NCBI GenBank assembly: GCA_030050125.1
Contig: JASIJN010000563.1
Span: 1-18,344, forward strand
Source of the DNA: Streptosporangiaceae bacterium
Lineage (GTDB): Bacteria; Actinomycetota; Actinomycetes; Streptosporangiales; Streptosporangiaceae
Length of the DNA stretch: 18,344 bases
Reading direction: 5' to 3'
Of this stretch, positions 7,555 through 14,016 are shown in pieces. The notes under the pieces are model-generated. The model was not told the DNA's origin. It ran no database searches and saw only the letters and a program-made list of their open reading frames with translations. Numbering within the stretch: the first letter of the stretch is position 1; each line of letters starts with the position of its first letter. The position numbers and the translations under genes are program-made.

Positions 7555-8599
7555 CCCGGGCGCTCCTCTTGCGCAGCGCTGCCGCGAGCCGGACCGAGAT
7601 GCCCCGGTCCAGGGTGATGGCCAGCAGCAGCAGGAATCCGGCGATCGCCTGGTCCCAGAAGTCGGAGATGCCGAGCACGTCGAGGGCAACGTTGATCGTG
7701 CCGAGCAGCAGCGCCCCGATCGCTGCGCCCACGGCGCTGCCGCTGCCGCCGAAGATCGCCACGCCACCGACCACGACCGAGGCGATAACGATGAGCGAGA
7801 AGTTGGTGCCCCCGGCGCTGGTGTTGATCGTCTGGTACTGGGCGGCCCACAGCACGCCCCCGACCCCGGCGATCCCACCGCAGAGCGTGAAGGCGGTGAA
7901 CACGCGCTTGGCCACGGGAATGCCGGCCAGCCGGGCGCCATCCGGATTCGACCCGATCGCGTACAGCTCCCGGCCGGAACGGAACGAGCGGAGGTAGTAC
8001 GCCCCGGCCCCGATCACGGCGGCGACCACGATCGCCAGCCACGGAACATCGAAGATGGTGACGATGGGTATGTCGACGAAACCGGCGGGAAGGGACGAGG
8101 CAACGACCACGTTGCCGCCGACGACCAGGATGTCGATGCCCTGGATGATGTAGAGGGTGGCGAGCGTGACGACCAGGCTGGGCACCCGCCCGAGCGACAC
8201 CATCAGCCCGTTGGCCGCGCCGAATGCCAGCCCGATGCCGAGCCCGACCAGGAACACCACGGGGATCGGGATCCCGTGCACGTGCCCGAACAAACTGGCC
8301 GACAGGTACGCGGACAGCGCCAGCACCGACTGGACCGAGAGGTCCACGTTCCTGGTGATGATCACCATGGTCTCGCCGAGCGCTACGAGTGCGTAGACCG
8401 CGGTGTTGACCAGTATGAACTGGATGTTCGACGAGCTGACGAAGCGCGGCTGGATCACGGCGGTGACCAGGACGAACAGCGCCAGGACCGCGATGATGCC
8501 GGTCTCCCTCACCCGGAAGACACGCTCGGTCAGCCGACGCGACCCGATCTCGGCCGGCGCACCCGACGGGTCCCGCGGCGGGGCCAGGGTTGTGCTCAC
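7544..8599 (-). CDS. rhaP: Rhamnose ABC transporter permease (first subunit)
   Basis: This 351-residue membrane protein of the BPD_transp_2 family is a partner of RhaQ in the membrane channel. It contains GIIAVLALFVLVTAVIQ, the family motif ITRNVDLSVQSVLALSAYL, VFLVGLGIGLAFGAANG, the coupling-loop sequence IGSNPDGARLAGI, and VVVGGVAIFGGSGSAVGAAIG. I start it at the GTG at 8599, which has AGGGGG upstream and leaves 43 bp after the rhaT stop. A longer reading would overlap rhaT with a basic, non-conserved leader. The 11-bp overlap with rhaQ suggests coupled synthesis of equal amounts. Confidence 0.9.
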   Translation of the reverse strand: MSTTLAPPRDPSGAPAEIGSRRLTERVFRVRETGIIAVLALFVLVTAVIQPRFVSSSNIQFILVNTAVYALVALGETMVIITRNVDLSVQSVLALSAYLSASLFGHVHGIPIPVVFLVGLGIGLAFGAANGLMVSLGRVPSLVVTLATLYIIQGIDILVVGGNVVVASSLPAGFVDIPIVTIFDVPWLAIVVAAVIGAGAYYLRSFRSGRELYAIGSNPDGARLAGIPVAKRVFTAFTLCGGIAGVGGVLWAAQYQTINTSAGGTNFSLIVIASVVVGGVAIFGGSGSAVGAAIGALLLGTINVALDVLGISDFWDQAIAGFLLLLAITLDRGISVRLAAALRKRSARDAA

Positions 8600-8642
8600 T
8601 GGGCCCCCTGAGTCGCTTCTCCGCCCGCTGCGCGTGCCTCGC

Positions 8643-10460
8643 TCACTGGGCCTGCTCCTGAAGCTGGCCGGTCGCCGCCGACATGATCTTTTCTTCCGAG
8701 GCGTCAGACCGGGCGTACTCACCGACCAGCCGTCCCTCGCGCATGACCAGGATCCGGTCGCCGACTCGGAGCACCTCGGGCAGCTCCGAGGAGATCATCA
8801 AGATCGCGACTCCGTTTCCCGCGAGTTCCGAAAGCAGCCGGTGCACCTCGGCCTTGGTGGCGATGTCGATGCCCCGGGTCGGCTCGTCCACGATCAGCAG
8901 GCTCGGGTTGCGCCCGAGCCACTTCGCCAGCACGACCTTCTGCTGGTTCCCGCCGGACAACTGGGATACCGGGTCGGTGAGCCGCCTGAACTTGATCCGG
9001 AGCTTCAGCGCCCAGTCAGCGGCGAAATCGCGTTCGGACTTCCCGGATATGAGCCCGGCATGGCGCAGCCTGCCCAGCGAGGCCAGAGCCATGTTCTGCT
9101 GCACCGACATGTCCATGACCAGGCCCTGCTGCCGCCGGTCCTCGGGCACGAAGCCCACCCCGGCGGCCATCGCGCTGGTGGGGGACGACTTGCGCAGCGG
9201 GCGCTCTCGCACGGTAACCGAGCCGGCGTCGTAGCCGTCGATGCCGAAGATCGCCCGCGCCACCTCGCTCCGGCCGGAGCCAACCAGTCCCGACATGGCC
9301 ACGATCTCGCCCGCCCGCACGTCGAAGGAGACGTCGATGAACACTCCTTCTCTGGTGAGCCGCTCCACCTTCAGCACACGCTCTCCGGGCGCCGCGCGGC
9401 CTTCGGCGGCGCGTTCGTCCAGTTGCCGGCCGACCATCGCGCGGACCAGGTCGTCCGCGGTGAGACCGGCGAGTTCCCTGGTCAGCACCTGTCGGCCGTC
9501 GCGCATTACCGTGACCCGCTGGCAGATCTCGAACACTTCCTCCAGACGATGCGAGATGAACAGCACCGCCGCCCCGGACGCTCGCAGCGTCGCCGCCACG
9601 TCGAACAGCCGGGCGACCTCGGCCGCTGACAGCGCGGCCGTGGGCTCGTCCATGACGATCACCCGGGCGTCGCGGGACAGCGCCTTGGCGATCTCGATGA
9701 TCTGCTGGTCGGCGATGGACAGGCCGCGGCAGAGCCGGGCCGGGTCGAGCCGGACCCCGAGCCGCTCGAACAGCGCGCGGGCCTGGTCGCGCATCAGCCG
9801 GGTGTCGATCCGCCGACCGCGCCGCAACGGCTGGCGGCCCATGAAGATGTTCTCCGCCGCGGTCAGGTCGGGGAAGAGGGTGGGTTCCTGGTAGATCACC
9901 GCGATCCCGGCCTCCTGGGCCGCGGCCGGGCCGTGCAGCACGGCCGGGCTGCCATTCACCAGCAACTGGCCGCTGTCCGGCTGGTGCACCCCGGCGAGGA
10001 TCTTCACCAGCGTGGACTTCCCGGCGCCGTTCTCCCCGACGAGCCCGTGCACCTCGCCGCCGTAGAGGTCGACCGACGCGTCCACGATCGCGTGCACCGC
10101 GCCGAACGACTTCGCCGCGTTCCGCAGCGACAGCAGCGGGATGCGTCCGTCCCCGTCTCCCGGTGCCCGCCCATCGGCCGGCCCTTGGCTGCTGGCGGAC
10201 GCCGCACCGCCGGCCACCACGCGGCTCGCGGAGGGCGCCTGCCCTACGTCTGGTCCGTGCGCGGTCGCTGGTGCCTGTGCTTCGGCTGGTCGGTGCCCGG
10301 CCGCCGCTGGTGACTGCCTTTGGGCTGGTTCGTGTGTCGAAGCTGGCTCGGGTCGGTTGGGTTGCCCGGCGGCGGCTGGCATCAGTCCCGGCGCGAGCCT
10401 CGGCGGCGCCAAGCCAGGACCGCTGACCCTGCGCCCGTTGGCGTCGCGCCCAGCTTCCAT
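8643..10460 (-). CDS. rhaT: Rhamnose ABC transporter ATP-binding protein, double cassette
   Basis: This sugar-importer ATPase has two tandem nucleotide-binding domains (RbsA/XylG-like) and energises RhaPQ from the cytoplasm. Domain 1 has Walker A GENGAGKST at residues 142-150, signature LSIADQQ and Walker B VIVMDEPTAAL. Domain 2 has the degenerate P-loop LVGSGRSE usual in this family, signature LSGGNQQ and Walker B LLIVDEPTRGID. The ATG at 10460 is preceded by AGAGG at a usable distance. This start gives an unusual Ala/Pro-rich leader of about 106 residues before the conserved IPLLSLRNAAKSFG. Its codons often end in A, unlike the rest of the gene, so the true start may be lower; GTG codons exist at 10220 and 10217. 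It is the first gene of the operon. Confidence 0.93.
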   Translation of the reverse strand: MEAGRDANGRRVSGPGLAPPRLAPGLMPAAAGQPNRPEPASTHEPAQRQSPAAAGHRPAEAQAPATAHGPDVGQAPSASRVVAGGAASASSQGPADGRAPGDGDGRIPLLSLRNAAKSFGAVHAIVDASVDLYGGEVHGLVGENGAGKSTLVKILAGVHQPDSGQLLVNGSPAVLHGPAAAQEAGIAVIYQEPTLFPDLTAAENIFMGRQPLRRGRRIDTRLMRDQARALFERLGVRLDPARLCRGLSIADQQIIEIAKALSRDARVIVMDEPTAALSAAEVARLFDVAATLRASGAAVLFISHRLEEVFEICQRVTVMRDGRQVLTRELAGLTADDLVRAMVGRQLDERAAEGRAAPGERVLKVERLTREGVFIDVSFDVRAGEIVAMSGLVGSGRSEVARAIFGIDGYDAGSVTVRERPLRKSSPTSAMAAGVGFVPEDRRQQGLVMDMSVQQNMALASLGRLRHAGLISGKSERDFAADWALKLRIKFRRLTDPVSQLSGGNQQKVVLAKWLGRNPSLLIVDEPTRGIDIATKAEVHRLLSELAGNGVAILMISSELPEVLRVGDRILVMREGRLVGEYARSDASEEKIMSAATGQLQEQAQ

Positions 10461-10576
10461 GGACTGACCTCTGCCCTCTCCGCGCTTGGCCGCCGCTGCG
10501 TTCGGTCTGGTGCCCGGGCCCGGCTCGCTGGCTCAGCGACCGCCGACCCGCTAACCTGCAGCTCAGCGCCCATACC

Positions 10577-10592
10577 ACGCCCTTCGGGGCGT
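10577..10592. other. UUCG-type hairpin in the rhaT leader
   Basis: Perfect 6-bp arms ACGCCC / GGGCGT enclose TTCG on the plus strand and CGAA on the minus strand. It lies between the rha operator and rhaT in the presumed 5' leader. No T-tract follows. It may be a leader RNA structure, or nothing; the position is the only functional hint. Confidence 0.4.
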
Positions 10593-10608
10593 CGGTCCTG
10601 CCGGGTTA

Positions 10609-10620
10609 TGGAACGTTTCA
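10609..10620. promoter_or_regulatory. LacI-type operator upstream of the rhamnose operon
   Basis: TGGAACGTTTCA is a 12-bp dyad with five of six pairs matching and a central CG, the classic form of LacI-family operators. It differs from the ideal TGAAACGTTTCA by one base. It lies about 150 bp upstream of the rhaT ATG, next to TTGACA-like boxes on the same strand. The rhamnose operon is therefore probably controlled by a LacI-family repressor. Its sequence differs from the dyads at the arabinose genes, so the cognate regulator may be elsewhere. Confidence 0.65.
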
Positions 10621-10634
10621 AATCTGCGAAGTAG

Positions 10635-10662
10635 TGTCAATCGGGCGTTACATGACTGTCAA
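10635..10662 (-). promoter_or_regulatory. Probable rha operon promoter: two TTGACA boxes
   Basis: On the minus strand, exact TTGACA hexamers lie at 10662-10657 and 10640-10635, 22 bp apart, just upstream of the operator. Neither has a convincing -10 hexamer at 17-18 bp; the best for the first is GACACT. The operator would sit downstream of the first box, near the start site, as expected for repression. Which box is used cannot be told from sequence. Confidence 0.4.
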
Positions 10663-11091
10663 GAGTCGGTGAACTTCTTTAGTTGAGTCGTTATAAACCG
10701 CATGTCCGGACCGGGTGCGGCACCAGCGGCCCGGGGTGGCAACCACGGATCGGTCCTGCGTCGCCAACCTTTATGAGTTGTATGCCCGGTATCGCCGGAC
10801 TGGCGCGGCCGCTCCTCCCCGCAGACCACTCCCCGCTCGAAGGGCGACGGTATTCCGGACAGGCTGAGCGGTTATCGGATAGAGCCTTTGACCAAAATTG
10901 GAAGAGCCGAAAATTCGGCTCGACCTACAGCGCTTCACAACCCCTAACCGGGACCCGATCAAACACGGAGGTATCGGGACAAAGATCCGAAGACTGCGGA
11001 CGGCACCCCGCCCGGCCAACAGCGTGGACGGTCCGACGTGGCGGAAACAACAGCAGCGATGGCGCCGTTCACGCTGTTCGGGCAGGGCTTG
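10663..11091. other. Non-coding spacer between the rha promoter and the G-rich duplication
   Basis: I found no gene with a plausible start, ribosome-binding site and GC3 pattern on either strand. Open frames here run into the antisense strand of the TPR gene. GC content is lower than in the surrounding genes, for example near 10880-10980. The only clear structure is the inverted repeat at 10904-10921, listed separately. Confidence 0.6.
10904..10921. promoter_or_regulatory. 18-bp inverted repeat in the intergenic spacer
   Basis: Perfect arms GAGCCGAA and TTCGGCTC are separated by 2 bp (AA) in an AT-richer stretch. The tight spacing favours a dimeric protein-binding site over an RNA hairpin, although a 6-bp stem with a 6-nt loop could also form. 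It is about 290 bp upstream of the rha operator and has no gene immediately downstream on the plus strand. No family of binder can be named. Confidence 0.4.
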
Positions 11092-11277
11092 GGGTATGCG
11101 GGGCCGGCGGGCGGGGCTGGGGTGTCGGGTCGTCGGCGGGGAGCGGGGTGGTTCGGCCCGGGTTAGCGGGGCGGCCGGCGCCGAGGGTATGCGGGGCCCG
11201 GCGGGCGGGACCGGGAGTATGCCGGGGCGCCGGCGGGGGAGCGGGGCGGTTCGGCCCCGGCTATCGGGGGCGGCGGA
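11092..11277. repeat. G-rich direct duplication, two copies of about 93 bp
   Basis: Copy 1 starts at 11092 and copy 2 at 11185, both with GGGTATGCGGGGC. They stay alignable with substitutions and small indels through GCGGGG-GGTTCGGCCC to the end. Copy 2 includes the stop codon of the TPR gene (CTA at 11261), so the duplicated unit spans that gene's 3' end and trailer. G-runs on the plus strand are dense enough for possible quadruplex formation. Confidence 0.75.
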
Positions 11278-12724
11278 AGGTCAGCAGGGCGGCATGCCGC
11301 CGGTCGCGGACGTGGGCCAGGGCATCGCGGGTGGCCCGGGTGTCCGGATGGTCGTTGCCGAGCACGCGCTTGCGGCCGGCCAGCGCCCGCTTGTAGTAGT
11401 CGATCGACTCGCGCAGCCTGCCGGCCCGGGCGTAGCCGCCCGCCAGGTTGTTGACCGAGGTCAGGGTCGTCGGATGGTCCGGCCCGAGCAGCCGTTCGCG
11501 GTCGGCCAGGTTCTGCTCGTACAGCGCGATCGCCTCGGTCAGCCGGCCGGCCCGGCCGTAGGCGGCGGCCAGGTTGCCCCGCGAGGTCAGCGTGGTCGGG
11601 TGATCGGCACCGAGCACGCGGTCCAGGTCGGCGACGTTTCGCTCGTGCAGCGCGATCGCCTCGGTGATGCGGCCGGACCTGGCATAGGCGGCGGCCAGGT
11701 CGTTGCGGGTCGCGAGGGTGTCCGGGTGGTCGGGGCCGAGCAACCGCTCCCGCTGGGCGAGCAGCGGCTCCAGCAGGGCCATGGCCTCCGCGGCCCGGCC
11801 GGCCCGGTGCAGGGCGGCGGCGAGATTGTTCCGGAACGCGAACGTCTCGGGGTGATCTGGTCCGAGCACCCGCTCCGCCTCGGCGACGGTGCTCTCGTGC
11901 AGCGTGATCGCCTCGGCGAACCATCCGGCCGCGCTGTACGAGGCGGCCAGCGCGTCGCAGGACGCGAGGGTGTCCGGGTGGTCCGGGCCCAGCACCCGCT
12001 CTCGTTCGGCGAGTACCCGCTCGAACATCGGCACCGCGTCCACCAGCCGGCCCGCGGCGGCGAACGATCTCGCCAGCCCGTGCCGGGACGACAGCGTGTC
12101 CGGGTCGTCGGGACCGGGGTCGGCGTGCCTCGCGGCCAGGTTCTGCTCGTGCAGCGCGATCGCCTCGGGGATGCGCCCGTCCGAGCAGTACGCGCTGGCC
12201 AGGTTGCCGCGGATGTGCGTGGTGTCCGGGTGCCCGGGGCCGAGGGTCCGCTCGGCGTCGGCCAGGGCCTCCCGGTAGCCCAGCAGCGCCGGGCCGGGGC
12301 GGCCGGCCGACCAGTACGCGTCCGCGAGCAGGGACCGGGTGACGATCGTGCCGGCATGGTCCGGCCCGAGCAGTCGCTCCTGAATCGCGAGGTTCCGCTC
12401 GTGCAGCGCCACCGCGTCGGCGGCGCGCCCCACCGACCGGTAGCCGATCCCGAGATCGTTGCGGGCCTGCAGCGTGTCCGCGTGATCCGGGCCGAGCAGG
12501 TTCTCGCAGGCCGGCAGGTCTTTCTCGGCCAGGGCGATCGCCTCGGCGGCCCGGCCGAGGAACAGGTAGCCGCGCGCCAGCGCCTCGCGGGCCTTCAGCG
12601 TGTCCGGGTGCTCCGGGCCCAGGGCGTTCTCGCTGTCGGCCAGAGCCCGCTCGAGCTCGGTGATCCGCGCGGCCACCGTGGCCGGCGTGATCGGGCTCTC
12701 GAAGGGGCCACGCTCCCTCTCCAT
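11261..12724 (-). CDS. Tetratricopeptide-repeat protein of kinesin-light-chain type, function unknown
   Basis: The 487 residues are almost entirely TPR units of about 42 residues (TPR_10/TPR_12-like). Each carries the pattern LGPDHPDTL followed by NLAxxYxxxGRxxEAIALxExxL. I count eleven copies of the GPDHP-type motif; the fifth, GPDDPDTL, is degenerate. There is no signal peptide, transmembrane segment or enzymatic domain. In actinobacteria such arrays usually form the C-terminal part of NB-ARC/STAND or protease fusions, but here no such domain is attached. I chose the ATG at 12724. No good ribosome-binding site precedes it, so it may be leaderless, or it may start upstream from a non-ATG codon. 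It diverges from the LacI regulator. It is probably a protein-protein interaction scaffold; no sugar-related role is shown. Confidence 0.8.
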   Translation of the reverse strand: MERERGPFESPITPATVAARITELERALADSENALGPEHPDTLKAREALARGYLFLGRAAEAIALAEKDLPACENLLGPDHADTLQARNDLGIGYRSVGRAADAVALHERNLAIQERLLGPDHAGTIVTRSLLADAYWSAGRPGPALLGYREALADAERTLGPGHPDTTHIRGNLASAYCSDGRIPEAIALHEQNLAARHADPGPDDPDTLSSRHGLARSFAAAGRLVDAVPMFERVLAERERVLGPDHPDTLASCDALAASYSAAGWFAEAITLHESTVAEAERVLGPDHPETFAFRNNLAAALHRAGRAAEAMALLEPLLAQRERLLGPDHPDTLATRNDLAAAYARSGRITEAIALHERNVADLDRVLGADHPTTLTSRGNLAAAYGRAGRLTEAIALYEQNLADRERLLGPDHPTTLTSVNNLAGGYARAGRLRESIDYYKRALAGRKRVLGNDHPDTRATRDALAHVRDRRHAALLTFRRPR

Positions 12725-12830
12725 GCGCCGTAGGTTTTCACCGATCCGGGCGTTCCACCAAATGACGGACTCGCCCGGCTGCCGACCGGTGTGAGTGCCC
12801 GGGACGGTCTCGCTTACCCTGGTGCTGCCC

Positions 12831-12870
12831 GTGAACGCGGCTCTTGACAGCCCGGCATGTGAACGCTCAC
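12831..12870 (+). promoter_or_regulatory. Promoter and operator of the LacI-type regulator
   Basis: TTGACA at 12844-12849 is a good -35 box; the -10 at 17-18 bp is poor. The dyad GTGAACGCTCAC at 12859-12870 (five of six pairs, central CG) overlaps the region between the boxes. A half copy, GTGAACGC, lies at 12831-12838, 28 bp upstream. This is the layout expected for autorepression by a LacI-family protein. The same spacer also separates the divergent TPR gene. Confidence 0.55.
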
Positions 12871-12934
12871 GGTGGCCTCGCCTCAGGGCGCTGCGTCGCG
12901 CGGGCGACGAAGAAGCGGTGACCGAGGGGACCTG

Positions 12935-13960
12935 GTGGCGTCGACGGCGAGCGGGCCAACCGCGCGGCCGGTCATGGCGGATGTCGCCCGCCTGGCCGGC
13001 GTCTCGCACCAGACCGTGTCCCGGGTGCTCAATGGCCATCCCAATGTCAGGCCGCAGACCAGGGACGACGTCCTCGCGGCGATCCGCGAGCTCGGCTACC
13101 GGCCGAACGCGGCGGCGCGGTCGCTGGTCACCGGGCGCACCCATACCCTCGGCGTGATCAGCTTCGACACCACGCTCTACGGGCCCGCGTCGATGCTGTA
13201 CGGCATCGAGCGGGCGGCGCACTCCGGCTACTCGGTGACGATCACCAGCCTGCCGGCCTTCGAGAGCCGCTCGATGCAGGAGGCGGTCGACCGTTTCCTC
13301 GGCCAGGGCGTCGAGGGGATCATCGTGATCGCCTCCGAGACGCCCGCGCTCGAGGCCCTCAACGGGGTCGCCGCCGACGTGCCGCTGGTCGCCGTCGGCT
13401 GCGGCACCCGCGCCCCGCTGGACTCGGTCGCCATCGACAACATCTCCGGCGCCTTCCAGGCCACTCGCTACCTGCTCGACCTGGGACACCAGACCGTCCA
13501 CTACGTGGGCGGCCCGGACTCCACGCTGGACGCGCTCGAGCGCGCGGAAGGCTGGGCCCAGGCCCTGCGCGAGGCGGGCACGACCGAGCCGGAGATCATG
13601 CGCGGGGACTGGTCGGCGCGCTCGGGCTACGAGGTCGGGCACCAGCTCGCCACGATGCCGGAGGTGACCGCGGTCTTCTGCGCCAACGACCAGATGGCGC
13701 TCGGCCTGCTCCGGGCCCTGGGCGAGCACGGCCGCCAGGTCCCGGCCGACGCCAGTGTCGTGGGTTTTGATGACATACCCGAATCTGCGTACTTCCTTCC
13801 CCCGCTGACCACGGTGCGGCAGGATTTCGGAGAACTCGGAAGACAGGCGCTGCGACTGCTCGTCGACCGGATCAGCGGGCGGCCGGTCTCCGGCGCCCGG
13901 CTGCCGGTCGCACCGGAGCTCATCGTGCGCGCCAGCGCGACCCGGCCGCCCAGGCGCTGA
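12935..13960 (+). CDS. LacI-family transcriptional regulator, probably AraR-like repressor of araBDA
   Basis: This 341-residue protein has an N-terminal helix-turn-helix (MADVARLAGVSHQTVSRVLN) and hinge (YRPNAAARSLVTGRTHTLGV). A periplasmic-binding-protein-like effector domain follows, with ASVVGFDDIPESAYFLPPLTTV near the C-terminus, a LacI/GalR hallmark. I start it at the GTG at 12935, preceded by GAGGGG 5 bp upstream. A longer reading from 12872 would begin inside the operator. araB follows after 56 bp, so L-arabinose is the likely effector. This agrees with the LacI-type AraR known in corynebacteria, but specificity is inferred. A short stretch near 13760-13830 has AT-ending codons. It may also act on the rhamnose operon, whose operator differs. 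Confidence 0.9.
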   Translation: MASTASGPTARPVMADVARLAGVSHQTVSRVLNGHPNVRPQTRDDVLAAIRELGYRPNAAARSLVTGRTHTLGVISFDTTLYGPASMLYGIERAAHSGYSVTITSLPAFESRSMQEAVDRFLGQGVEGIIVIASETPALEALNGVAADVPLVAVGCGTRAPLDSVAIDNISGAFQATRYLLDLGHQTVHYVGGPDSTLDALERAEGWAQALREAGTTEPEIMRGDWSARSGYEVGHQLATMPEVTAVFCANDQMALGLLRALGEHGRQVPADASVVGFDDIPESAYFLPPLTTVRQDFGELGRQALRLLVDRISGRPVSGARLPVAPELIVRASATRPPRR

Positions 13961-14016
13961 CCCGCTCACCCGCTGACCCCACCCCCGCCCCCCCACAGCC
14001 AGTTAAGGAAACGCAC

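Noticed and set aside
10670..10686. TGAACT-TCTTT-AGTTGA dyad near the rha promoter
   Set aside because: It is imperfect (five of six pairs) with AT-rich arms; it is too weak to call a binding site.
10898..12733. Plus-strand open frame of about 611 codons opposite the TPR gene
   Set aside because: Its repeats (RVIGTEH, VQRDRLG) are the complement of the TPR DNA repeats; codon usage and start context are poor.
12725..13996. Upstream extension of the TPR gene through the LacI regulator region
   Set aside because: The extension is antisense to the LacI gene and shows no repeat pattern; the LacI protein is clearly real. The TPR repeats begin close to the ATG at 12724.
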